DNA of 29,405 bases from Parvibaculum sp040882025 (GTDB taxonomy: Bacteria > Pseudomonadota > Alphaproteobacteria > Parvibaculales > Parvibaculaceae), in assembly GCF_040882025.1 (NCBI RefSeq), contig NZ_JBBECC010000095.1, forward strand, positions 1-29,405. The letters are read 5' to 3'. Both the position numbers and the translations under genes were made by a program. Below are positions 13,697-21,118 of this stretch, piece by piece. The notes beneath the pieces were generated by a model, which saw only the letters and a list, made by a program, of their open reading frames with translations, ran no database searches and was not told the origin of the DNA. Each line of letters opens with the position of its first letter. The first letter of the stretch is position 1.

Positions 13697-15868
13697 TCAG
13701 CGCGCGCCGGGCCGGTAACTCTCCGCGATGTGGTCTTTCAGGTCTTCCTCCTCGAAGCGCACGGGCTTTGTCTGCATGGCGGCAAACGGCGGCGCCTGGT
13801 CGGAATAATGCGGCGAGCTTTCATCCAGCGTCGCGGTACCGAACTGGTGAATGCTTTCCGAGGTCAGTCGTCCCTGACGGTCCCATTCCACGAACATGAT
13901 CAACGTGTCGCCGCCTCGGGCTGTCAGCGTGCCGTCTTCCTGCAACGCGCCATAAATTGCGCGCAACGTATCCGGTCCGCCATCGACCGCGATATCGACG
14001 CTGCCGCGTCTCAACCTGTTGACATCGCCCCACAAAGGATCAAGGCGGCCGTGATGCGTTTTCAGCGCGGCGATGGCATCGCGCAGTGAATCGAGTGCAG
14101 CCGGCGGTTCGCGGCCCAACAGGCCGGCACGTACCACCGGTTCGGCCATCAGGACGCCGAGCGACGCGCCGCGACTTTCCGTGTCGGTCACACGGTTCCA
14201 TTTGGCGAGAATGCGCTGCGCCTCGGCAAGGTCGGTATCGTCGCCGGGCTCAACCTGCAGCACCTCTTCGATCAGCTTTGCCATGCGGGAACCGTCGCTG
14301 TACCGGAGATCGTATTTGTAAGTCCGGAATTCCTCGCTCGTGATCGAACGGTCGGCGCCCCAGGTTTCTTCGGCACGCATCGCCCGGTTGGTCATGTCCG
14401 TTTGGATGCCCATAGACGCCGGAAAATTCTCCGCCGTCAGATTGTCGTTGGCAGCGGTTGCGCGAAAGGGTGTGTTGTTGGCGTTGTAGAGATAACCCGA
14501 ATTGGGATTGAAAAGTTTCGGCACGGCCTCGAACGGCAGATAGCCCTGCCAGATCAGGCGTGAATCGTCGCCCGGCAAAACGCCCGACCAGTCGGGGCCT
14601 TCCTCGCGTGCCGGAAACTGCGCGTTATAGACATAGGCGATGTTTCCCTGCCGGTCGGCATAGACATAGTTGATGCTGGGCAGCGCCTGCAGCTTCATCG
14701 CCTCGATCCACTCGCCGAGTTGGGTGGCCTTGTTGAGCGCGTAATATTGTTCGACCTGCCGGATTTCGCCCATCCCTGCGTAACGCACGGCATAGGTGCC
14801 GTTCTCGGTCTTCAGGACCGGCCCATGTTCGGAAAAGAGGACGTCGCGTTTGGCGGTCCACCAGAAGGGCCCCCATAAATCGACGCGAATTTTCGCGACC
14901 TGCTTTTCGAAGTCGCGCCAGTCGCCGTCAAGCAGATACTGGTCTTCGTTATCCGGGTTGATCGTCAACGCATAGACGTCGATGAGGTCCGGTTCGTTGA
15001 CGGTGTTGGCCCAGCCAAGATGTCGATTGTGCCCGTGCAGCATGAAAGGCGTGCCGGGAAAAAACCCACCCGCCACATGCCAGCCTTCCTCGCTGCGCAC
15101 GACCGCTTCCCACCAGGCGACCGGCCCCGTGAACGGCTGATGCGAATTGACAAGAAGCCGCGTCGCACCGTCCGCCGCGCGCGCTGGACTGACAACGACG
15201 GCGTTGGAGCCGATCGGGAGCGGTGTTCGCGTCGGCAGGAACGCATCGACCCCTTCCTTGGAGAGGCCGCCCGCCTTGCCGATCCGTCCTTCGAAAATTG
15301 CCGTCAGCGTCTTGTCGAGCCCGTAGAAAAACGGCGTCTTGAATGCGAATCCGGCGACCACATCCTTGCCGGTCAGCGGCAGAAATCCCGGCGTCACCAG
15401 ATCCGGATTAAGCGCTGCGTAGTAATTGACACCGTCGGCATAGGCCTCCACCACGCGCCGGACCTCCGGGCTGAGCTCGCTCTCATAGCGCGCCTCGATC
15501 GATTCCCACACGCGCATCAGATGAACGAGATAGTCGCTGACGGCAGCCTGCTGGCCCTTGACCGAAGCGAGCTGTCCGCGCGTTGCGATCGCGACTTCCT
15601 CGATCGTCGCGTAATCGTCCTCTGCATGGGCGAATCCGATGCCGAAGGCTGCATCGGCGTCCGTCTTGCCCAGGATATGCGGCACACCCCAATCGTCGCG
15701 GCGAATGACCGCGTCATAATCGGCGGCGCTTGCGATCAGCGGCGCCGGGTCGACCGGAGCGGGCTTCTCGACGGCGCCCCGGACCAGAATGGCAGCCAGT
15801 ACCGCCATTGAGAAGCCGATGAGACCCAGTCCCCCTGTCTTGACGATCCGCAACACCGGCTCCCCCAT
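13697..15868 (-). CDS. Penicillin acylase family protein (Ntn hydrolase precursor)
   Basis: This 723-residue precursor belongs to the penicillin/aculeacin/AHL acylase family. The N-terminus is a single hydrophobic segment (LGLIGFSMAVLAAILV, about residues 14-29), an anchor or uncleaved signal, pointing to the periplasm. The alpha chain carries VIRRDDWGVPHILGKTDADA and FGIGFAHAEDD. Autocleavage is expected before Ser221 in PIG/SNAVVV, making Ser221 the catalytic N-terminal nucleophile; the supporting His is in LLVNSHQPF and the Asn region in GWANTVNEPDLIDVY. The substrate (beta-lactam, acyl-homoserine lactone, other amide) cannot be predicted. The start is ATG 15868. It converges on the kinase gene with one base between the stops and diverges from ccmI. 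Confidence 0.9.
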   Translation of the reverse strand: MGEPVLRIVKTGGLGLIGFSMAVLAAILVRGAVEKPAPVDPAPLIASAADYDAVIRRDDWGVPHILGKTDADAAFGIGFAHAEDDYATIEEVAIATRGQLASVKGQQAAVSDYLVHLMRVWESIEARYESELSPEVRRVVEAYADGVNYYAALNPDLVTPGFLPLTGKDVVAGFAFKTPFFYGLDKTLTAIFEGRIGKAGGLSKEGVDAFLPTRTPLPIGSNAVVVSPARAADGATRLLVNSHQPFTGPVAWWEAVVRSEEGWHVAGGFFPGTPFMLHGHNRHLGWANTVNEPDLIDVYALTINPDNEDQYLLDGDWRDFEKQVAKIRVDLWGPFWWTAKRDVLFSEHGPVLKTENGTYAVRYAGMGEIRQVEQYYALNKATQLGEWIEAMKLQALPSINYVYADRQGNIAYVYNAQFPAREEGPDWSGVLPGDDSRLIWQGYLPFEAVPKLFNPNSGYLYNANNTPFRATAANDNLTAENFPASMGIQTDMTNRAMRAEETWGADRSITSEEFRTYKYDLRYSDGSRMAKLIEEVLQVEPGDDTDLAEAQRILAKWNRVTDTESRGASLGVLMAEPVVRAGLLGREPPAALDSLRDAIAALKTHHGRLDPLWGDVNRLRRGSVDIAVDGGPDTLRAIYGALQEDGTLTARGGDTLIMFVEWDRQGRLTSESIHQFGTATLDESSPHYSDQAPPFAAMQTKPVRFEEEDLKDHIAESYRPGAR

Positions 15869-15958
15869 TTCTTGATTTTCCGCTTCGCGCCGGAGACTAC
15901 CTGCCGGGCCGCGATCCGCAAAGCCGCCCGGCACCGTTCGCCTGCGTCCCTGCGCCGC

Positions 15959-15987
15959 TTTTGCGCCCCGTCCGCAGCCTCTATACA
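15959..15987 (+). promoter_or_regulatory. Possible promoter for ccmI
   Basis: TATACA (15982-15987) preceded at 17 bases by the weak -35 TTTTGC (15959-15964) fits a promoter whose transcript would begin near 15994, about 30 bases before the ccmI start. Confidence 0.3.
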
Positions 15988-16025
15988 AGGGGCACCCTGC
16001 AGCAACCTAGACGAAAGACCTTTCC

Positions 16026-16889
16026 TTGGCATTTTCCGGCGACATTCCGCTCTTCGTTGCGCTTGCCGTTCTTGCTGGCGTTGTCGTGACGTTGCTGCTC
16101 CGCCCCTTGCGGGCCACGGGCGCGCGCACCGATATCGGTGAGAGCGAAGTGGCGCTCTATCGCGACCAGCTTGCCGAAATCGGCCGCGATGTCGATCGCG
16201 GCGTGATTGGCGAGGCCGAGGCTGAAGCCGCGCGTATCGAGGTTTCGCGCCGCTTGCTGGCCGCGGACGACGCGCGGCAACGGGCAGTACGAGAGAATTC
16301 GGCCGCCAATCCGCGCTGGCGCAAGGGCATGGCGGTGGCGATCGCGCTGGGCGTACCGCTCGTCGCGCTCGCCGTCTATTTGCAGTCCGGCTCGCCGGGC
16401 CTCCCCGATCGGCCCCTGGCACCGCGCCTCGCGGTTTCGGCAGACCAGCTACCGGTCGAAGCGCTGGTGATCCGCATCGAGCGGCGCCTGAAGGCGCAGC
16501 CTGACGACCTGCGGGGCTGGGAGCTGATCGCGCCGACCTATCTGCGGCTTGGCCGCTACGATGACGCGGCAGGGGCATGGACGCGCGCGATGATCCTCGA
16601 CGGTGCGACAGCGGAACGGCTGGCCGCGCGCGGCGAGGCTCGTGTCCTCGCGGCGGACGGCCGCGTGACGGGAGGCGCGAAGGCGGATTTCGAGAAGGCG
16701 GAGGCGCTCGATCCGGCAGAGCCTCGCGCCCAGTATTTTCTCGGTCTTGCCGACTATGACGAGGGCCGCAGCGATGCGGCGCTTGTACGCTGGAAGGCAA
16801 TGCTGGCCGATGCACCCGAAGATGCCGCATGGGCCCCGGCGGTGCGGGCCCGGATAAAGGCCATCGAGGGTAAAACAGCGAAAGAGTAA
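16026..16889 (+). CDS. ccmI: Cytochrome c maturation protein CcmI (CycH)
   Basis: This 287-residue protein helps deliver apocytochrome c to the CcmF/CcmH haem ligation complex. TM1 is at residues 8-26 and TM2 near 100-120 (KGMAVAIALGVPLVALAVYL). Between them lies the typical CcmI loop with YRDQLAEIGRDVDRGVIGEAEAEAARIEVSRRLL, a leucine-zipper-like helix. The C-terminal half is a TPR domain (GWELIAPTYLRLGRYDDAAGAW, ARVLAADGRVTGGAKADFEKA, QYFLGLADYDEGRSDAALVRW) that binds apocytochrome. A TTG at 16026 is the only start before a stop codon at 16008; the ribosome site is weak. It heads the cytochrome c set, but the next ccm gene is separated from it by a different gene and a promoter. Confidence 0.92.
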   Translation: MAFSGDIPLFVALAVLAGVVVTLLLRPLRATGARTDIGESEVALYRDQLAEIGRDVDRGVIGEAEAEAARIEVSRRLLAADDARQRAVRENSAANPRWRKGMAVAIALGVPLVALAVYLQSGSPGLPDRPLAPRLAVSADQLPVEALVIRIERRLKAQPDDLRGWELIAPTYLRLGRYDDAAGAWTRAMILDGATAERLAARGEARVLAADGRVTGGAKADFEKAEALDPAEPRAQYFLGLADYDEGRSDAALVRWKAMLADAPEDAAWAPAVRARIKAIEGKTAKE

Positions 16890-16930
16890 TCTCCGGCCTC
16901 ATGAGCCTGAGCTAGCATGGTCGCCGACTC

Positions 16931-16953
16931 GCGCGAGCGGCGCGAGCGGCGCG
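16931..16953 (+). repeat. Nine-base tandem repeat (2.5 copies)
   Basis: GCGCGAGCG is repeated exactly twice with a third partial copy, immediately before the ribosome site (AGAGGGGG) of the GH46-like gene. Confidence 0.5.
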
Positions 16954-16974
16954 TTCGGGCGAAAGAGGGGGATC

Positions 16975-17907
16975 ATGCTGACCGAGCTTCAGAAACAGAC
17001 AGCCAAGGCTATCGTCAATATTTTCGAGACGGGACGGGCGCGAGGCGACTATGGCCGCGTGACGTTGCTGGCCGGCGACAGTGGGCATCTGACCTACGGC
17101 ATGGCGCAAACGACGCTCGGCAGTGGTAATCTCCACCTGCTGATCAAGGCTTACTGCACAGCACCCGGCGCAGCCTATGCCGCCGCCCTGAACCCCTATC
17201 TTCAGCGTCTCGCCGACATCGATCTGCGGCTTGACAATGACCTGACGCTTCGTGGTCTGCTGAAGGAGGCCGGCGCCGATCCCGCGATGCAGGAAGCGCA
17301 GGACGGTTTCTTCGACCGTGTATTCTGGCGCCCCACCGTCGAAGCGGCATCGCGGCTTGGTCTGGCCGAGGCGCTCTCCCTGGCGGTCATCTATGACAGC
17401 ATGATCCATGGTTCCTGGAACCCCACGCGCGATCGCGCGCTGGCAACGGCAGGCCAGCCCTCGAAAGTTGGCGAGCGCTCATGGATTGCCGCCTATGTGA
17501 AGGAGCGGCGGAACTGGCTTGCGAAGCACCCGAATGCGCTACTTGGCAAGACCGTTTACCGCATGGACGCGTTCGATACGTTGATCGGTGCGAAGAACTG
17601 GCAACTCGCCCTGCCGCTCGCGGTTCGCGGCGTCAGGATCGACCGGACGGTTTTCGACTACCGGCCGCCGGTGCCCGTCTCGGCGATCGATGCCGCGACG
17701 CGCAATCTGCTTCTGACGACGCCTCATATGACCGGTGCCGATGTTCGCGCGCTGGAAGAAGCGCTGGTAAAAGACCGCTATGCAATCAATGTCGACGGCG
17801 TGTTCGACGAAGGGCTCGAAGCCGCGCTGAAATCCTTCCAGAAAGAACATGGATTGATCGCCGATGGCATCGCGGGACCGGCAACCCGGACAATATTGGG
17901 GTTTTGA
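16975..17907 (+). CDS. GH46 chitosanase-like / peptidoglycan-binding protein
   Basis: This 310-residue protein has two parts. Residues 1-230 resemble family 46 glycoside hydrolases (chitosanases): the candidate catalytic Glu18 is in IVNIFETGRARGDYG and Asp35 in LAGDSGHLTYG, with spacing close to the chitosanase Glu/Asp pair, and LAVIYDSMIHGSW matches a conserved family helix. Residues about 240-310 are a PG_binding_1 domain (TGADVRALEEALVKDR, VDGVFDEGLEAALKSFQKEH, DGIAGPATRTIL). There is no signal peptide or membrane segment, so export is unexplained; it could be a cell-wall hydrolase released by another route or a phage-derived lysin. The ATG follows AGAGGGGG. It sits between ccmI and ccmE, where such an insertion is unusual. 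Confidence 0.8.
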   Translation: MLTELQKQTAKAIVNIFETGRARGDYGRVTLLAGDSGHLTYGMAQTTLGSGNLHLLIKAYCTAPGAAYAAALNPYLQRLADIDLRLDNDLTLRGLLKEAGADPAMQEAQDGFFDRVFWRPTVEAASRLGLAEALSLAVIYDSMIHGSWNPTRDRALATAGQPSKVGERSWIAAYVKERRNWLAKHPNALLGKTVYRMDAFDTLIGAKNWQLALPLAVRGVRIDRTVFDYRPPVPVSAIDAATRNLLLTTPHMTGADVRALEEALVKDRYAINVDGVFDEGLEAALKSFQKEHGLIADGIAGPATRTILGF

Positions 17908-17954
17908 GCCGTCGTGCCGGACAGAAAACCCTTTTACCGCGACCATTTAGCGAT

Positions 17955-17983
17955 TTGATCGGGCATGACGGCCCGGCTATATC
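17955..17983 (+). promoter_or_regulatory. Sigma70-like promoter for ccmE-ccmF-ccmH
   Basis: TTGATC (17955-17960), a 17-base spacer and TATATC (17978-17983) make a good housekeeping promoter about 45 bases before ccmE. It implies that ccmEFH is transcribed apart from ccmI and the GH46-like gene. Confidence 0.5.
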
Positions 17984-18026
17984 TGGGCCCGCCAAGAGCC
18001 TCGCAACCGGGACACAAGGAACCGCC

Positions 18027-18509
18027 ATGACGCGCAAACAGCGCCGCGCCATCTTTATCGCCGTCGGCCTCGCCATTCTGGCGCTGGCGGTCGGGCTGGT
18101 GCTCTACGCGGTGCGCGACAGCATCGTCTTTTTCTACAGCCCGAGCGACGTCGTTGAACGCCAAATTGCGCCGGGCCAGCGCATCCGCCTCGGTGGCCTT
18201 GTGGAAACAGGCTCGGTCGAAACGCTCGCCGACGCCGGCGCGCGCTTCAACGTCACCGACATGGTCGAAACGATCACGGTTTCGTATCGCGGCATCCTCC
18301 CCGATCTCTTCCGCGAAGGGCAGGGCGTCGTCGCCGAAGGCGTGTTGCTCGAAGATGGAAGCTTCGCCGCCGATGCGGTTCTGGCCAAGCACGATGAAAC
18401 CTATATGCCGCCCGAAGTCGTCGACGCGCTGAAGCGCAGCGGCAACTGGCAGGGCGAGGGCGCCGAAGCCTCTCACGCCGAGACCTATGGGCAGGGCAGT
18501 TACCCATGA
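18027..18509 (+). CDS. ccmE: Cytochrome c maturation haem chaperone CcmE (CycJ)
   Basis: This 160-residue membrane-anchored periplasmic protein binds haem covalently and passes it to CcmF. It has an N-terminal cytoplasmic Arg/Lys patch (TRKQRRA), one TM at residues 9-28, an OB-fold beta barrel (IRLGGLVETGSV, VTDMVETITVSYRGILPDLF, VAEGVLLEDGSFAADAVLAK) and the haem site KHDETYMPPE with His122 and Tyr126. These fit the HxxxY of the family. The ATG at 18027 has AAGGAA six bases upstream. A longer frame upstream lies in the GH46-like gene and has no relation to the family. The ccmF start follows after 10 bases. Confidence 0.96.
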   Translation: MTRKQRRAIFIAVGLAILALAVGLVLYAVRDSIVFFYSPSDVVERQIAPGQRIRLGGLVETGSVETLADAGARFNVTDMVETITVSYRGILPDLFREGQGVVAEGVLLEDGSFAADAVLAKHDETYMPPEVVDALKRSGNWQGEGAEASHAETYGQGSYP

Positions 18510-18519
18510 TCGTCGAGCC

Positions 18520-20508
18520 ATGATTATCGAAATTGGCCATTTCGCGCTGGTGCTGGCGCTTGCGGTCGCGGTCGCGCAGACGGCTGTGCCCATGCTGGGC
18601 GCGCATCGCCGTGACGCCGCCCTGATGGCGGTCGCGGGATCGGCGGCGCTGCTGCAGCTTGCGCTGGTGCTGATCGCTTTCGCGGCGCTGACATGGGCTT
18701 TTCTCGTTTCCGATTTCTCGCTGAAACTCGCTTACGACAATTCGCATTCGGCAAAGCCGCTGATCTACAAGATCTCCGGCGTCTGGGGGAACCACGAAGG
18801 CTCGATGGTGCTCTGGGTGCTGATCCTCGCACTGTTCGGCGCGATGGTGGCGCTGTTCGGCCGCAACCTGCCCGACACATTGCGCGCCCGCGTTTTGTCG
18901 GTGCAGGCCTCGATCGCGGTCGCCTTCCTTCTCTTCATTGTCTTCACGTCCAATCCTTTCATCCGCCTCGATCCGGCACCCTTCGAGGGCACCGGCCTCA
19001 ACCCGCTGCTGCAGGATCGGGCGCTCGCCTTTCACCCGCCCTGGCTTTATGCCGGTTATGTCGGCTACTCGATGACATTCTCTTTCGCCGTTGCAGCGCT
19101 GATCGAAGGCCGTGTCGATGCGAGCTGGGCGCGATGGGTTCGGCCCTGGGCGCTGGCTGCATGGTTGTCTCTGACCATCGGCATCGCCATGGGTTCGTGG
19201 TGGGCCTATTACACGCTCGGCTGGGGCGGCTTCTGGTTCTGGGATCCGGTTGAAAACGCGTCGCTGATGCCATGGATCGTCGGCACGGCGCTGCTGCATT
19301 CGGCCATCGTCGCCGAAAAACGCGGCGCGCTGAAAAGCTGGACGCTGCTGCTCGCCATCATCGCCTTTTCGTTGTCGTTGCTCGGAACGTTTCTCGTGCG
19401 CTCCGGCGTGCTGACCTCGGTTCACGCCTTCGCCGTCGATCCCGCACGCGGCATTTTCATTCTCGGCATTCTGATCTTCTTCGTCGGCGGTTCGCTGGCG
19501 CTTTATGCCTGGCGCGCACCGTTGCTGAAAGGCGGTGGCATCTTCGCGCCGGTCAGCCGCGAAGGCGCTTTGCTGGTCAACAATCTGCTGCTGGCGGCGG
19601 CGACCGCGGCCGTGTTTTTCGGCACACTCTATCCGCTGCTGCTCGATGCGCTCGACGGACCCAAGATCACGGTGGGACCTACATTCTTCAATCTGACTTT
19701 CGTGCCGATTTTTGTCGTGCTCTTGCTGCTGGTTCCGTTCGGTCCTTTCCTGGGATGGAAACGTGCCGATATTCAGGGCGCGGCCCAACGGCTGATGGTC
19801 GCGGCCGGTCTCGCCTTTGTCGCGATGTTGTTCGCCTACAGTCTCATGTGGGAGGGGCCGTGGCTCGCGCCGCTCGGACTGGCGCTGGCGGTCTGGCTGA
19901 TTGCGGGCGCCGTTTCGGAAATCGCCTGGCGCATTAATCTCTTTTCGCGGCCACTCGCCGAGAGCCTTTCTCGCGCTCGCCGTCTGCCGCGCGCCGCATG
20001 GGGCATGGCGTTGGCGCATGGCGGTCTTGGAATTGCGGTGGCCGGCATTGTCGGTGTCACGGCATGGCGCGCCGAAACCATTGTCGCACTCGCGCCGGGC
20101 GAGAGCGCTGAACTGGCCGGATACACATTGACGCTCGAAACGGTCGGCATGCGCGACGGCCCGAACTTCGAGGCAACGACCGGCGTCATTCGGATCGATC
20201 GCGGCGACCGTTTTGTTACGCGGTTGATATCGGAGAAGCGCCGCTTCCCGGCGGAGCGTCAGGAGAAAACCGAAGCCGGCATTCATACAACATGGCTCTC
20301 CGACGTCTATGTCGTATTGGGCGATGTGGCGGGCGAGGGAAAATGGGTCGTCCGCGCCTACCGCAACGCGCTTGCGCCCTGGATATGGATTGGCGGCATG
20401 ATCATGGCATTGGGCGGCGCCGTATCGTTGACCGACAGGCGTTTGCGCGTCGGCGCGCCGGTGAGCGCAAAGACCCATGCGGGCGCGCAGCCCGCCGCGG
20501 CGGAGTAG
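18520..20508 (+). CDS. ccmF: Haem lyase complex subunit CcmF (CycK)
   Basis: This 662-residue polytopic protein, with roughly 14-15 membrane segments, receives haem from holo-CcmE and joins it to apocytochrome c with CcmH and CcmI. The tryptophan-rich WWD motif is at about residues 226-252 (GSWWAYYTLGWGGFWFWDP). Flanking ligand histidines are present (RALAFHPPWLYAGY, His172; TALLHSAIVAEKR, His260). The N-terminal HEGSMVLW motif (His92) and the C-terminal periplasmic loop (AELAGYTLTLETVGM) also fit. The ATG at 18520 was chosen over 18487 because the latter overlaps the ccmE end and lacks a ribosome site. Length and order (E-F-H) are normal. Confidence 0.96.
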   Translation: MIIEIGHFALVLALAVAVAQTAVPMLGAHRRDAALMAVAGSAALLQLALVLIAFAALTWAFLVSDFSLKLAYDNSHSAKPLIYKISGVWGNHEGSMVLWVLILALFGAMVALFGRNLPDTLRARVLSVQASIAVAFLLFIVFTSNPFIRLDPAPFEGTGLNPLLQDRALAFHPPWLYAGYVGYSMTFSFAVAALIEGRVDASWARWVRPWALAAWLSLTIGIAMGSWWAYYTLGWGGFWFWDPVENASLMPWIVGTALLHSAIVAEKRGALKSWTLLLAIIAFSLSLLGTFLVRSGVLTSVHAFAVDPARGIFILGILIFFVGGSLALYAWRAPLLKGGGIFAPVSREGALLVNNLLLAAATAAVFFGTLYPLLLDALDGPKITVGPTFFNLTFVPIFVVLLLLVPFGPFLGWKRADIQGAAQRLMVAAGLAFVAMLFAYSLMWEGPWLAPLGLALAVWLIAGAVSEIAWRINLFSRPLAESLSRARRLPRAAWGMALAHGGLGIAVAGIVGVTAWRAETIVALAPGESAELAGYTLTLETVGMRDGPNFEATTGVIRIDRGDRFVTRLISEKRRFPAERQEKTEAGIHTTWLSDVYVVLGDVAGEGKWVVRAYRNALAPWIWIGGMIMALGGAVSLTDRRLRVGAPVSAKTHAGAQPAAAE

Positions 20509-20512
20509 AGTC

Positions 20513-20989
20513 ATGCGCGCGGCCGTTGCAGCGCTCCTGCTTCTCCTCGCGTTTGCCGCGCCGGGTTTTGCCGCGCTCGATCCGGCGGAAATGCTCGACG
20601 ACCCCGTCGAAGAGGCCCGCGCCCGCGCGATATCGAAGGAACTGCGCTGTCTCGTTTGTCAGAACCAGTCGATCGACGATTCCGACGCCGCGCTCGCGCG
20701 CGATCTTCGCGCCGTGGTGCGTGACCGTATCCGCGCCGGCGATACGGACGCCGAGGTGTTCGAGTTTATCGTCGCGCGCTATGGCCAGTTCGTTCTGATG
20801 ACGCCCCCCTTCACGCCGGCGACATGGTTGCTTTGGTTGGCTCCGGGCCTCGTGCTCGTCATCGGCGGCGGCATCGCGCTGCTCGTCTTGCGCCGGGCGC
20901 GGGGCCGCGGGAACCTTGGCCTTTCGGCGGACGAGGAGGCGCGGCTGGCTGCACTTGTTAAACCCGAGGCGTCCAACAAATCCGAATAG
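20513..20989 (+). CDS. ccmH: Cytochrome c maturation protein CcmH (CycL)
   Basis: This 158-residue thiol-disulfide protein keeps apocytochrome CxxCH cysteines reduced for haem attachment. It has a signal peptide (LLLLLAFAAPGFAA), the active motif LRCLVCQNQSIDD with Cys46 and Cys49, the helical-bundle segment VFEFIVARYGQFVLMTPPF and a C-terminal TM (LLWLAPGLVLVIGGGIALLV). It is a short CcmH without the C-terminal TPR part, which here is carried by the separate ccmI. The ATG at 20513 is four bases past the ccmF stop, so translation is coupled. Confidence 0.95.
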   Translation: MRAAVAALLLLLAFAAPGFAALDPAEMLDDPVEEARARAISKELRCLVCQNQSIDDSDAALARDLRAVVRDRIRAGDTDAEVFEFIVARYGQFVLMTPPFTPATWLLWLAPGLVLVIGGGIALLVLRRARGRGNLGLSADEEARLAALVKPEASNKSE

Positions 20990-21008
20990 ACGCTGCCATT
21001 TTTTCGCC

Positions 21009-21055
21009 TTACAGATTTGTAATGATCCAGACATGAATTGGTAAGGATCAGGACA
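21009..21055 (+). promoter_or_regulatory. Tandem candidate operators upstream of degP
   Basis: TTxGTAAxGATCxxGACA occurs twice, at 21016-21033 and 21038-21055, exactly 22 bp apart (two helical turns). TTACA-N4-TGTAA (21009-21022) overlaps the first copy. An 8-bp inverted repeat, AGGATCAG (21044-21051) with CTGATCCT (21061-21068), covers the second. Tandem sites two turns apart suit an OmpR-family dimer pair; the regulator encoded at 22664 is the natural candidate. That is inference. Confidence 0.5.
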
Positions 21056-21118
21056 CAATGCTGATCCTCAAAGAACCCGCCCCTTGATGGCGGACCGCAT
21101 CGACAGGAGATCATCGCG

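Noticed and set aside
18274..20514. Long open frame on the minus strand across ccmE-ccmF
   Set aside because: It is antisense to two clearly identified genes, has low-complexity Arg/Gln/His-rich content and no ribosome site. It is a frame shadow in GC-rich DNA.
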